Assembly: GCA_947589055.1 (NCBI GenBank)
Contig: CANPZL010000005.1
Coordinates: 27,316-91,315 of the forward strand
Reading direction: 5' to 3'
DNA length: 64,000 bases
Source of the DNA: an uncultured Lachnospiraceae bacterium
GTDB lineage: Bacteria; Bacillota; Clostridia; Lachnospirales; Lachnospiraceae
Made by a program: the position numbers and the translations under genes. Below, one piece after another: positions 25,419 to 33,620 of this stretch (position 1 is its first letter; every line of letters begins with the position of its first letter). The notes under the pieces are model-generated. The model saw only the letters and a list, made by a program, of their open reading frames with translations. It was not told the origin of the DNA and ran no database searches.

Positions 25419-25448
25419 GGCTTCCGCTGACAATTCATATCAACGGAA
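25419..25448 (-). terminator. Hairpin at the right end serving the host gene
   Basis: GGCTTCCG and CGGAAGCC enclose a 17-nt loop. On the minus strand it lies 20 nt below the stop of the GGGtGRT gene, so the element may supply the terminator that its insertion displaced. The tail after it is A+T-rich rather than a clean T run. Confidence 0.5.
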
Positions 25449-25470
25449 GCCCTTGATTTTACGTTATTCT

Positions 25471-25509
25471 TTAGAACTTCCCTGCTTTCGCCGCTTCTTC
25501 CACCGAAAC
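25471..25509 (+). repeat. Right attachment repeat (attR), 3' end of the GGGtGRT gene
   Basis: 39 bp identical to 15814-15852 except for T at 25486. On the minus strand it is the last 12 codons and the stop of the GGGtGRT gene, so the target gene stays intact after insertion. Confidence 0.93.
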
Positions 25510-26481
25510 TGCAACTGCAACAGTTGCGCCTACCATAGGATTGTTACCCATACCGATCAGACCCATCATCTCAACATGAGCCGGTACAGAAGAAGATCCG
25601 GCAAACTGTGCGTCTGAATGCATACGTCCTAACGTATCGGTCATACCATAGGAAGCCGGGCCTGCCGCCATATTATCCGGATGAAGGGTACGTCCGGTAC
25701 CGCCGCCGGATGCTACAGAGAAGTATTTCTTGCCCTGCTCTAAGCATTCCTTCTTATATGTACCTGCAACCGGATGCTGGAATCTGGTAGGATTCGTAGA
25801 ATTACCGGTAATGGATACGTCAACGCCTTCCTTATGCATGATGGCAACTCCTTCCGGTACACTGTTTGCACCATAGCAGTTCACCTTTGCACGAAGCCCG
25901 TCTGAATAAGATTTCCGGAATACTTCTTTTACTTCATTGGTATACGGATCATATTCCGTTTCAACAAATGTAAAGCCATTGATACGGGAAATGATCTGTG
26001 CTGCATCCTTGCCAAGACCATTCAGGATAACCCGTAATGGCTCTTTTCTTACCTTATTTGCCTTTTCAGCGATACCAATAGCGCCTTCTGCCGCCGCAAA
26101 GGATTCATGACCTGCTAAGAAGCAGAAACATTTTGTCTCTTCTTCCAAAAGCATCTTGCCCAAGTTACCATGACCCAAACCAACCTTACGGGTATCTGCT
26201 ACCGAACCGGGAATACAGAATGCCTGTAAGCCTTCACCGATAGCTGCCGCTGCATCTGCCGCTCTCCGACAGCCCTTCTTGATTGCGATTGCCGCACCTA
26301 CTGTATATGCCCAACAGGCATTTTCAAAACAAATCGGCTGAATCTTTTTCACCTGCTCATATACATCCAAACCAGCGTCCTTCGTGATCTTCTCAGCTTC
26401 TTCGATTGAGGAGATACCGTAGCTGTTTAACACTTCCGTAATTTTGTCGATTCTTCTTTCATAGGATTCAAATAAAGACAT
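25471..26481 (-). CDS. GGGtGRT family protein; insertion target of the element
   Basis: 336 residues. The family name comes from the motif seen here as SVASGGGTGRTLHPDNM near residue 260. Other conserved parts are GLGHGNLGKMLLEEET and GHESFAAAEGAIGIAEKA. The biochemical role of the family is not established. It sits 18 nt below a NifU-like scaffold gene, an arrangement repeated in many anaerobes, which points to iron-sulfur or redox chemistry. The start at 26481 has GGAGGTAAC upstream rather than the open frame six codons earlier. Its last 12 codons are the attachment site of the mobile element. Confidence 0.88.
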   Translation of the reverse strand: MSLFESYERRIDKITEVLNSYGISSIEEAEKITKDAGLDVYEQVKKIQPICFENACWAYTVGAAIAIKKGCRRAADAAAAIGEGLQAFCIPGSVADTRKVGLGHGNLGKMLLEEETKCFCFLAGHESFAAAEGAIGIAEKANKVRKEPLRVILNGLGKDAAQIISRINGFTFVETEYDPYTNEVKEVFRKSYSDGLRAKVNCYGANSVPEGVAIMHKEGVDVSITGNSTNPTRFQHPVAGTYKKECLEQGKKYFSVASGGGTGRTLHPDNMAAGPASYGMTDTLGRMHSDAQFAGSSSVPAHVEMMGLIGMGNNPMVGATVAVAVSVEEAAKAGKF

Positions 26482-26499
26482 GTTCGTTACCTCCTTCAA

Positions 26500-27207
26500 T
26501 TATTTTTCAAGCTCTTTATCTGTTCTTGGATCAATCAGCTTCACTGCATCCGCTACACGTCCATACTGTCCGCATGATTTCTCATATGCAGTATTCGGAT
26601 CGTCACCTTTCTTTATGAAGTCCGTCATTTTACCAAGATTTACAAACTTATATCCAATGATCAAATCCTCTGCATCCAATGCGATAGCAGTTACATAGCC
26701 TTCCGCCATCTCCAGATAACGGGGACCTTTTTTCAGAGTTCCGTACATTGTACCAACCTGTGAACGAAGACCCTTTCCTAAATCTTCCAGACCGGCGCCG
26801 ACTGCCAGACCATCCTCAGAAAACGCACTCTGTGAACGCCCATAGACGATCTGTAAAAATAATTCTCTCATAGCTGTATTGATAGCGTCACATACCAAGT
26901 CAGTGTTCAACGCTTCCATTACGGTTAATCCCGGCAGGATCTCCGCTGCCATAGCTGCGGAATGGGTCATACCGGAACACCCGATCGTCTCAACCAATGC
27001 TTCCTGAATGATACCTTCCTTTACATTTAAGCTCATCTTGCAGGCTCCCTGTTGCGGTGCACACCAGCCTACCCCATGGGTGAAGCCTGAAATATCCTTT
27101 ACTTCCTTTGCCTGTACCCATTTCGCTTCTTCCGGAATCGGTGCACAGCCATGGTGAACACCCTGAGCAACCGGGCACATGTTTTCTACTTCCTGTGAAT
27201 AAATCAT
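26500..27207 (-). CDS. Iron-sulfur cluster assembly scaffold (NifU-like) protein
   Basis: 235 residues. Cysteines in GVGWCAPQQGACKMSLNVKE and ETIGCSGMTHSAAMAAE match the IscU/NifU-N fold as found in anaerobe scaffold proteins. GLTVMEALNTDLVCDAINTA follows. The start at 27207 has AAGGAG 9 nt upstream; the frame is open 25 codons further without a site. It is the upstream partner of the GGGtGRT gene (18 nt gap), and the two are presumably co-transcribed. Target apoproteins are unknown. Confidence 0.87.
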   Translation of the reverse strand: MIYSQEVENMCPVAQGVHHGCAPIPEEAKWVQAKEVKDISGFTHGVGWCAPQQGACKMSLNVKEGIIQEALVETIGCSGMTHSAAMAAEILPGLTVMEALNTDLVCDAINTAMRELFLQIVYGRSQSAFSEDGLAVGAGLEDLGKGLRSQVGTMYGTLKKGPRYLEMAEGYVTAIALDAEDLIIGYKFVNLGKMTDFIKKGDDPNTAYEKSCGQYGRVADAVKLIDPRTDKELEK

Positions 27208-27352
27208 GTTGTGAAACTCCTTTCGATAATATAAGTTTTGCCAGACTGTCTCATGCAGCAGTGAACGGTTGTCATGTGACATTCTACTTGGTATATTTTC
27301 TCATAAATCTACAAAATAGTCTAGGGGGTTTTTAAAGATTCATGATATAATA

Positions 27353-27451
27353 GTGCGCAGGTCAGCAACCTCCGGTTGGTGACATGATATAACAAGGCAG
27401 CACGCTGATGCGTGCGCAGGTCAGCAACCTTCGGTTGGTGACAAGATATAA
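27353..27451 (+). repeat. Tandem hairpin repeats in the leader of the PHP gene
   Basis: Two 40-bp copies at 27353-27392 and 27412-27451 (period 59 bp, two mismatches), each starting GTGCGCAGGTCAGCAACC and ending GATATAA. Each contains GTCAGCAACC and GGTTGGTGAC, which pair around a 3-nt loop with one mismatch. A TGATATAAT extended -10 box lies just before the first copy. As RNA they would form two stem-loops ending about 20 nt before the PHP start codon. Confidence 0.75.
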
Positions 27452-27471
27452 AAAAGAATGGGAGGAACTCT

Positions 27472-28323
27472 ATGCGATATATTGATTTACACGTTCATTC
27501 CAATGCTTCTGACGGAACGCTTACCCCATCAGAGGTGGTGGCTCTGGCACTTCAAACTCGACTGGCTGCCATTGCCCTTTCCGACCATGATACCGTAAAG
27601 GGTGTTCCGGAAGCCATCCGTGCAGCACAAGGCACTGATCTAGAGGTGATTCCTGCTGCCGAGCTTTCCTGCTATTATCAGGGTATCGAAATCCATATAT
27701 TAGGCTTATTCCTAGATTACGAATCAAAGGAACTTCTGACCGCATTAACCCAATTAGAAGAGGCCAGAACGAAACGGAACCAAAACATGATTGCTTTATT
27801 TCAAAAGGATGGAATACCGATTACCTTAGAAGAGTTACAGGCAGGCAATCCGAACAGTGTAATCACACGGGCTCATTTTGCCAGAGTACTGGTAGAAAAG
27901 GGAATCTGTAAGGACAAAAATACTGCTTTTGCCCGATACTTAGGAATCGACTGTCCCTATTATCTGCCAAAGCCTCAGGTAACGCCGGAACAAACGCTTC
28001 CCCTTATCACACAGGCAGGCGGTCTTCCAATTCTAGCCCATCCCATGCTCTATAAAATGGGATACCGGCAAATTGAAGCCTTGCTGCAATACCTGATTCC
28101 TCTGGGTTTAAAAGGCATTGAGGTTTATCATTCCTCCTGTAACTTTGCACACAGCAATCAGCTTCGTTCCTTTGCCCGACAATACGGTCTCGCTATATCC
28201 GGCGGTTCCGACTTTCACGGAAGCAACAAACCGGATATACAGCTTGGCAGGGGCAGAGGAAATCTTCGGATCACGGAAACCGTATTAGAAGACTTACGAA
28301 CTCAGCTGTTCCATCATTCATAA
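27472..28323 (+). CDS. PHP-domain metal-dependent phosphoesterase (TrpH/RNase AM-like)
   Basis: 283 residues. The four PHP motifs are visible: DLHVHSNASDGT at the start, LSDHDTVKG near 38, the AELSCYYQGIEIHILG region near 64, HPMLYKMG near 190, and SGGSDFHGSNKPDIQLGRGR near the end. Relatives hydrolyse 3',5'-nucleotide bisphosphates or trim RNA 5' ends. GGGAGG precedes the ATG. It is monocistronic, with a terminator directly after the stop and tandem hairpins in its leader. Confidence 0.88.
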   Translation: MRYIDLHVHSNASDGTLTPSEVVALALQTRLAAIALSDHDTVKGVPEAIRAAQGTDLEVIPAAELSCYYQGIEIHILGLFLDYESKELLTALTQLEEARTKRNQNMIALFQKDGIPITLEELQAGNPNSVITRAHFARVLVEKGICKDKNTAFARYLGIDCPYYLPKPQVTPEQTLPLITQAGGLPILAHPMLYKMGYRQIEALLQYLIPLGLKGIEVYHSSCNFAHSNQLRSFARQYGLAISGGSDFHGSNKPDIQLGRGRGNLRITETVLEDLRTQLFHHS

Positions 28324-28362
28324 AAAAGCTGTCCATTGTTACTCCACAATGGACAGCTTTTT
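28323..28362. terminator. Bidirectional terminator between PHP gene and yajC
   Basis: AAAAAGCTGTCCATTGT and ACAATGGACAGCTTTTT form a long perfect stem flanked by A and T runs, serving both convergent genes. Confidence 0.9.
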
Positions 28363-28400
28363 ATTCTCCTGCTATCATTTTCCATTTCCGGCAGATTGCA

Positions 28401-28829
28401 TCAATCTTCTTTTTTCTTTCCTAAGGAAAGTTTTTTATCCTTTTTTTCTGTTTTTTCTTCTTCCTCCACATTTTCATCCGGGGTATCCTCTTCCGGACGG
28501 TCAATCTTTGCAACTGCCGCTTTATTCATTGGAATCCGGCAGTTTTTATTATTTCCAAATTCAACGATTACCGTATCTTCTACTACGTCAAGTACAACGC
28601 CATAAAAGCCGCTGGTTGTCATAATACTGACCCCCGGCTTTAATTGCGCCATCATTTCCTCCTGCTCCTTTTGCTGTTTTTTCTGCGGGCGAATAATCAT
28701 AAAGTAAAAAATAACTACCATAACAAGCAGGGATATCCACATCAGACCGCTACCGGCTCCCACACCGGTCCCGGTACCTTCTGCTGCTCCCTGTGCCGTT
28801 CCTGCTGCCTGTAATAACGTGTAAAACAT
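28401..28829 (-). CDS. yajC: Preprotein translocase subunit YajC
   Basis: 142 residues. A single membrane helix (LMWISLLVMVVIFYFMIIRP) followed at once by QKKQQKEQEEMMAQLKPG and a small beta domain (SIMTTSGFYGVVLDVVEDTV) is the YajC signature. The protein assists SecDF at the membrane. The C-terminal ~35 residues form a charged acidic and lysine tail longer than in the E. coli protein. GGAGG precedes the ATG. It follows tgt by 14 nt, the usual tgt-yajC order. Confidence 0.95.
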   Translation of the reverse strand: MFYTLLQAAGTAQGAAEGTGTGVGAGSGLMWISLLVMVVIFYFMIIRPQKKQQKEQEEMMAQLKPGVSIMTTSGFYGVVLDVVEDTVIVEFGNNKNCRIPMNKAAVAKIDRPEEDTPDENVEEEEKTEKKDKKLSLGKKKED

Positions 28830-28843
28830 ATTGATTCCTCCGT

Positions 28844-29974
28844 TTATTCCTGATTTTCAAAACCGGCCAACTTTGCCGCCTTGTATTCTTTATAACAGCC
28901 TTTTTCAATGGCTTCCCGAATCTCCTCCATCATCTTATTATAAAAATACAAATTATGCAAGACACAAAGTCGATAGCCCAACATTTCTTTTGCCTTTAAT
29001 AAGTGTCGAATATACGCCCGGCTATAGCTGCGGCAGGCCGGACATTTGCAGCCCTCCTCAATGGGTCTGCTGTCCAATTCGTATTTTGCATTTAACAGAT
29101 TTCGCTTCCCCTGATTGGTATACAGATGTCCATGTCGTCCATTTCGGGTAGGATAGACGCAGTCAAAAAAGTCGACGCCCCGATCTACCGCTTCCAAGAT
29201 ATTCGCCGGTGTTCCAACTCCCATAAGATACGTCGGCTTATCTTCCGGCAGACAGGGAACCGTTAAATCTAAGATATGATACATTTCCGCATGGCTTTCT
29301 CCGACTGCCAGACCGCCGATCGCATACCCGTCCAGATCCATTTCCGAAATCACTTTGGCATGTTCTATGCGTATATCGTCAAAGACTGCCCCCTGATTGA
29401 TCCCAAATAACAGCTGTTTGGGATTTAACGTATCCGGCAGCTGATTCAAGCGTCGCATCTCTTCCTTACACCTTGCAAGCCAGCGGGTGGTTCTTTCCAC
29501 AGACTGCATAACATAACTGCGATCTGCCACACTGGACGGACATTCATCAAACGCCATTGCGATAGTCGAAGCCAGATTGGACTGTATCCGCATACTTTCC
29601 TCCGGCCCCATAAAAATCTTTTTTCCATCGACATGGGAATGAAAATAAACCCCTTCCTCTTTGATCTTCCGCAGCCCTGCAAGGGAAAATACCTGAAAGC
29701 CGCCGGAATCGGTAAGGATTGGCTTATCCCAAACCATAAACCGATGCAATCCTCCTAGCTTTCGGATCACCTGATCCCCCGGTCTTACATGAAGATGATA
29801 CGTATTGGAAAGCTCGATCTGGGTCCCTATCTGCTGCAAGTCTTCTGTTGATACCGCTCCCTTGATAGCCGCTGCGGTTCCTACATTCATAAATACCGGC
29901 GTCTGAACGGTTCCATGAACCGTTTTTAGCTCTGCACGCTTTGCCTTTCCATCCTTTGCTATGATCTTATACAT
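28844..29974 (-). CDS. tgt: tRNA-guanine(34) transglycosylase (queuine tRNA-ribosyltransferase)
   Basis: 376 residues, full family length. Visible are the substrate pocket TDSGGFQVFSLAGLRKI near 90, DECPSS, GYAIGGLAVGE near 230, DCVYPTRNGRHG with the catalytic aspartate near 267, and the zinc site CKCPACRSYSRAYIRHL completed by a histidine in CVLHNLY. It replaces guanine 34 with preQ1 in tRNAs with GUN anticodons. It starts 3 nt after the hflX stop and precedes yajC, so one operon. Confidence 0.97.
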   Translation of the reverse strand: MYKIIAKDGKAKRAELKTVHGTVQTPVFMNVGTAAAIKGAVSTEDLQQIGTQIELSNTYHLHVRPGDQVIRKLGGLHRFMVWDKPILTDSGGFQVFSLAGLRKIKEEGVYFHSHVDGKKIFMGPEESMRIQSNLASTIAMAFDECPSSVADRSYVMQSVERTTRWLARCKEEMRRLNQLPDTLNPKQLLFGINQGAVFDDIRIEHAKVISEMDLDGYAIGGLAVGESHAEMYHILDLTVPCLPEDKPTYLMGVGTPANILEAVDRGVDFFDCVYPTRNGRHGHLYTNQGKRNLLNAKYELDSRPIEEGCKCPACRSYSRAYIRHLLKAKEMLGYRLCVLHNLYFYNKMMEEIREAIEKGCYKEYKAAKLAGFENQE

Positions 29975-29977
29975 GAT

Positions 29978-31234
29978 TCATTTCTCCTGATATTCCTTTC
30001 CAACGAATGACCGGTCAACGACCGCACGGATCCATATCCCGTCTTCCAGATAATTTTCCTCTAATACCTGTCCATAGCGTCGCAGGTTTGCAATCTCTTC
30101 CGCCTCCGAATAAGCATAAAGCCGTTCCAGACAAATCCTGCTTTCCCGAATCCGTCTGCTTATTGCTTCTAGCAGTTCCTTTACCCCTGTGCCTGTTTTT
30201 GCAGAAATCCGGAATGTCTCATCCGCCCGAAAATCCTTCAAAACATCCGGTACTCCATCCTTGTCCGTTTTATTAAATGCAGTTAAAATCGGTTTTTCAC
30301 CAATTTCCAATTCCCGCAAGGTTTCATAAACCGTATGCATTTGCGTTTCCATCTGGGGATTTGACGCATCGACGACATGAAGAATATAATCTGCGTATTT
30401 TGCTTCTTCCAATGTGGAGCGAAATGCTTGGATTAAATGATGGGGCAGTTTACGGATAAAGCCAACCGTATCCGTCAATAAAAGCTGTTGTCCGTCAGAA
30501 AGCTCCAGACTTCTCGTGGTGGGGTCCAGCGTGGCAAACAGCTTGTCTTCTGAAAGCACCTGCGATGCTGTCAGCGTATTTAGCAGCGTGGATTTTCCTG
30601 CATTGGTATAGCCTACGATACAGACGATCGGTACTCTGTTCTCCATTCTGCGTTTTCGTTGTGTCTCCCGGTGAACATTAACCTGCTCTAGTTCCGCTTT
30701 TAGTCGGGAAATCCGTTCCCGTATCCTTCGGCGATCCTGTTCCAGCTTCTTTTCCCCCGGACCTCTCGTTCCGATTCCGCCTCCCTGCCTAGACAGAATA
30801 CTTCCCAAACCAATCAAATGAGACGCCCGATACCGAAGCTGTGCCAGTTCTATTTGCAGCTTACCTTCCCTGGTAGAGGCATGCTTGGCAAATATATCTA
30901 GGATCACCAATGTCCGATCCAAAATCGTAACCTTTAATTCCCGTTCTAAATGGTTCATCTGCGCCGGCGTTAGTTCATCATCGCAAATGATTCCATCCGC
31001 CTCGGTTTCACAAAGCAACAACTTAAGCTCATCTACTTTCCCTTTTCCGATATAAGTTGTTCCATCAATCGAGGAACGATTCTGGATAAACGATCCAATT
31101 GCTGTTCCTCCGGCGGTTTTTACAAGTTCCTCTAGTTCCTTAAGAGAATCCTGTACCATCTTTTCATCTTCACAGGATACCGCTACTAAGATAAACCGTT
31201 CCTGTTTTTCCTTTATTTCCTCTAATTGCGTCAT
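29978..31234 (-). CDS. hflX: GTPase HflX
   Basis: 418 residues. The N-terminal HflX domain ([17 protein letters not shown], then [20 protein letters not shown]) leads to a GTPase domain with G1 [10 protein letters not shown]3 [10 protein letters not shown] and G4 NKTD. HflX binds 50S subunits and rescues stalled ribosomes under stress. The start at 31234 has AGGAG just upstream; the frame is open 13 codons further with no site. It lies 39 nt after the TPR gene and 3 nt before tgt. Confidence 0.95.
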   Translation of the reverse strand: MTQLEEIKEKQERFILVAVSCEDEKMVQDSLKELEELVKTAGGTAIGSFIQNRSSIDGTTYIGKGKVDELKLLLCETEADGIICDDELTPAQMNHLERELKVTILDRTLVILDIFAKHASTREGKLQIELAQLRYRASHLIGLGSILSRQGGGIGTRGPGEKKLEQDRRRIRERISRLKAELEQVNVHRETQRKRRMENRVPIVCIVGYTNAGKSTLLNTLTASQVLSEDKLFATLDPTTRSLELSDGQQLLLTDTVGFIRKLPHHLIQAFRSTLEEAKYADYILHVVDASNPQMETQMHTVYETLRELEIGEKPILTAFNKTDKDGVPDVLKDFRADETFRISAKTGTGVKELLEAISRRIRESRICLERLYAYSEAEEIANLRRYGQVLEENYLEDGIWIRAVVDRSFVGKEYQEK

Positions 31235-31273
31235 GGATACTCCTAATCGCTTTATTTTCCGACATATGGACAC

Positions 31274-32089
31274 CTATTCCAGCGTCTGTCTGGTCGCTAA
31301 AAAATCGTACTCCCGCTGCACCGTTTCCGTTACCGGATAAGTTTGCATATACTTGCATATCAATTCATAGGCCTTATTATAATCCTTTTGATATTCATAA
31401 TATACGATTTCTATAAATAAAAGCTGTTCGTCATAGCTTCGATCCGGCTGATTCAGACCACGCTGTAGATACTGGTAACAGGTATCCATTAACTGCTCAT
31501 GCAAATAATAATCCGCCAACTGTGTGCAGGCATATGCATTGTCCGGATCATAAGATAAATACGAAGTCAGATATGCAACGATTTCTTCCTTATACCCTAA
31601 CTCAACTGCACAGACACCCGCATACAGCATGCATTCCGTATGACCGGCATCAATGGCCGCCTGAAAGGCAGGCAATGCGGCTTCATACTCCTGATTCTGA
31701 AAATCTAAAAATCCTTGTGCAATCTGTTTTTGCAGTTGGAGGTATGCAATCTGTTCTTCCTCTGTTTTCAACAATATATCATACTGTATGATCGCCTCTT
31801 CATACTGCTTAGAAAGGAGCAGGGAATCCGCAAGGTATAATCTTGTATCCCGATCTAAGGGTTCGGAAAAGAGAGCGGAATAATCCAAGGAGGCCTGAAA
31901 GTCTTTAATCGCCGACTCATAGTCTTTGTTGTTATAATCTATGATACCCTGATTGCGATATTGCGTTTTTTCCTCCATATTGCCATGAAGCTTGGCAATA
32001 AAGACCCCAAAAAAACCGATACTTCCCATGATCAGGATTGCAAGCAGTACCTTTCCTATTTTTATACCCGTTTTTTCTTTATGTTCCAT
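31274..32089 (-). CDS. Membrane-anchored TPR protein
   Basis: 271 residues: a membrane helix (VLLAILIMGSIGFFGVFIA, residues about 15-33) followed by about five TPR-like helical repeats (YRNQGIIDYNNKDYESAIKD, QIAQGFLDFQNQEYEAALPA and so on). GGAGG lies 5 nt before the ATG. It heads the hflX-tgt-yajC operon. TPR proteins of this kind are protein-interaction platforms; the partner is unknown. Confidence 0.8.
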   Translation of the reverse strand: MEHKEKTGIKIGKVLLAILIMGSIGFFGVFIAKLHGNMEEKTQYRNQGIIDYNNKDYESAIKDFQASLDYSALFSEPLDRDTRLYLADSLLLSKQYEEAIIQYDILLKTEEEQIAYLQLQKQIAQGFLDFQNQEYEAALPAFQAAIDAGHTECMLYAGVCAVELGYKEEIVAYLTSYLSYDPDNAYACTQLADYYLHEQLMDTCYQYLQRGLNQPDRSYDEQLLFIEIVYYEYQKDYNKAYELICKYMQTYPVTETVQREYDFLATRQTLE

Positions 32090-32195
32090 GCTATCCTCCA
32101 TCCCGGCTGATATATCTTTGAAAATTGTAAACTTCCTTTACGGCCCTGTCAAGGGAAATCCGAAGACCGCTAAGGGAATCTTAAGAACGCCAATA

Positions 32196-32238
32196 ATAAA
32201 ACCTTCCGCTTGGCGTTTTGCCAAGCGGAAGGTTTTAT
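32196..32238. terminator. Terminator overlapping the end of ogt
   Basis: AAAACCTTCCGCTTGGC and GCCAAGCGGAAGGTTTT form a 17-bp stem with a short T-rich loop. The ogt stop codon lies inside the right arm. Confidence 0.9.
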
Positions 32239-32699
32239 AGACAGCCCTCCAGATGAAGCAGCGCTTCTTTTATTTCAATTCCGCAGCCATATCCTGTTAA
32301 ACCGCCATTTTTTCCAATCACCCTGTGACATGGCACTATGATCATAACCGGATTAACATGATTTGCCATACCTACCGCCCGTACTGCTTTGGAATTGCCT
32401 ATCCGCTCCGCAATCTGGCTATAGCTCCTGGTTTCCCCATAAGGGATCTCCAGCAGCGCCTGCCACACCTTTTTTTGAAACTCTGTGCCATTTAACCGCA
32501 GAGGCAGTTGAAATTCTTTTCTATTTCCGGAAAAATACTCCTCTAACTGTCGGACTGCTTCTTTCAGCAGGGGTGTCCATTGCGATACTTCCGGTTCCGA
32601 CTGCTGAAATTGATAGGAAACTTGAGTTAAAGCCCCTGCTTCCTCCGTAAGCCGGAGCTTGCCGATCGGAAACGAGTAAACAACACTACATTTCTCCAT
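32235..32699 (-). CDS. ogt: Methylated-DNA--protein-cysteine methyltransferase
   Basis: 154 residues. The active site PCHRVIGKNGGLTGYGCG carries the alkyl-accepting cysteine near residue 124, preceded by the HTH region GETRSYSQIAERIGNSKAVR and the asparagine hinge. It repairs O6-methylguanine and O4-methylthymine in a suicide reaction. AAGGGA precedes the ATG. It follows proC by 30 nt and is probably co-transcribed with it. Confidence 0.95.
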   Translation of the reverse strand: MEKCSVVYSFPIGKLRLTEEAGALTQVSYQFQQSEPEVSQWTPLLKEAVRQLEEYFSGNRKEFQLPLRLNGTEFQKKVWQALLEIPYGETRSYSQIAERIGNSKAVRAVGMANHVNPVMIIVPCHRVIGKNGGLTGYGCGIEIKEALLHLEGCL

Positions 32700-32729
32700 T
32701 TTTGTCCCTTTCCGTTCAATCTCTTACCT

Positions 32730-33512
32730 TTAACGGTTCATGATCGCATCTATAGAATCTATGCAGGCCGCCCGAAGTCCTCCATGCTCTAAGGCATCGA
32801 CTCCTCGAATCGTACTTCCTTTCGGAGAACAGACTGCATCCTTTAATACACCCGGATGATCCCCGGTGATCTGTTGCAGCTTACCACTGCCCACCATTGT
32901 TTGAGAAATCAACCGATATGCGGTCTCACGTTGAAGTCCGTATTTTACTGCCGCATCTGCATATGCTTCCATTATCAGATCCATGAATGCCGGTCCGCAT
33001 CCGCTGATGGCGCCTCCGATTCCCATCAGCTCAGTGGGAAGTTCTTCTACGATTCCCAACGCTTCAAAGAGATTCAAGACTTCTTCCCGTTCCTCCGGCA
33101 GCAGAGAATGCCGGCTTTCAAACAGCATGACCCCTTCCCCTGCCATTGCAGGTGTATTAGGCATGATGCATTGAACCCGTACTTTTTCTCCCAACAATCG
33201 TTTATAATCTGCAAATGTCCAGCCTCCGGCAATGGATAACAGTGCTTTTCCGTTTATATCTTCCTTTCCATTTGCCAATATAGCTTCTATCTGATAGGGT
33301 TTACACGCCATGATCAAAATATCCGAACGCTCTGTCAGTTCCTTCCAGCTATCTACAGGAGTAAACCCGATTCGTTCACTGTTTTGGTACAGTTTTTCCT
33401 TATGAGGTGCATATGCTAACAGTTCTTCCCCCTTTATCCTGCCGGATGTTATAAAGCCGGCTGCCATTGCCTGTGCCATATTGCCCATTCCAATAAATCC
33501 TATCCTGCTCAT
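32730..33512 (-). CDS. proC: Pyrroline-5-carboxylate reductase
   Basis: 260 residues. The N-terminal Rossmann motif GFIGMGNMAQAMAAGF binds NADPH. SIAGGW, MPNTPAMAGEG and the C-terminal dimer domain (GCGPAFMDLIMEAYADAAVK, KDAVCSPKGSTIRG) are all typical. It performs the last step of proline synthesis. AAGGAGG precedes the ATG. ogt follows after 30 nt. Confidence 0.96.
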   Translation of the reverse strand: MSRIGFIGMGNMAQAMAAGFITSGRIKGEELLAYAPHKEKLYQNSERIGFTPVDSWKELTERSDILIMACKPYQIEAILANGKEDINGKALLSIAGGWTFADYKRLLGEKVRVQCIMPNTPAMAGEGVMLFESRHSLLPEEREEVLNLFEALGIVEELPTELMGIGGAISGCGPAFMDLIMEAYADAAVKYGLQRETAYRLISQTMVGSGKLQQITGDHPGVLKDAVCSPKGSTIRGVDALEHGGLRAACIDSIDAIMNR

Positions 33513-33620
33513 GCCTTGCCTCCTTTAAGTTCTATTTCTTTTCATTATATTCCTTCCCCTATGAATGTCAAGAAAGGAGAGCCGTCTTATCAAGCAGCAG
33601 GAACTACTATTCTTTGAATA

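Larger units (their letters stand above)
15814..25509. mobile_element. Integrated phage-satellite-like (PICI-like) element, ~9.7 kb
   Basis: Bounded by 39-bp direct repeats, one of them the 3' end of a chromosomal gene, with a tyrosine integrase near the right end. The layout is that of a small temperate element: repressor and integrase rightward, and from the divergent promoter a long leftward operon with an AlpA/Xis-like HTH, primase-helicase, HNH nuclease, a terminase-small-subunit-like protein, small unknowns, a serine recombinase and a sigma factor. No capsid, portal, tail, lysis or large terminase genes are present, and no conjugation genes. That pattern fits a satellite using a helper phage's particles. 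Alternatives are a decayed prophage or a small mobilisable island. Confidence 0.85.

Noticed and set aside
27353..27451. Two direct repeats as a CRISPR array
   Set aside because: Only two copies with a 19-bp gap, each self-complementary along its length, and no cas genes.
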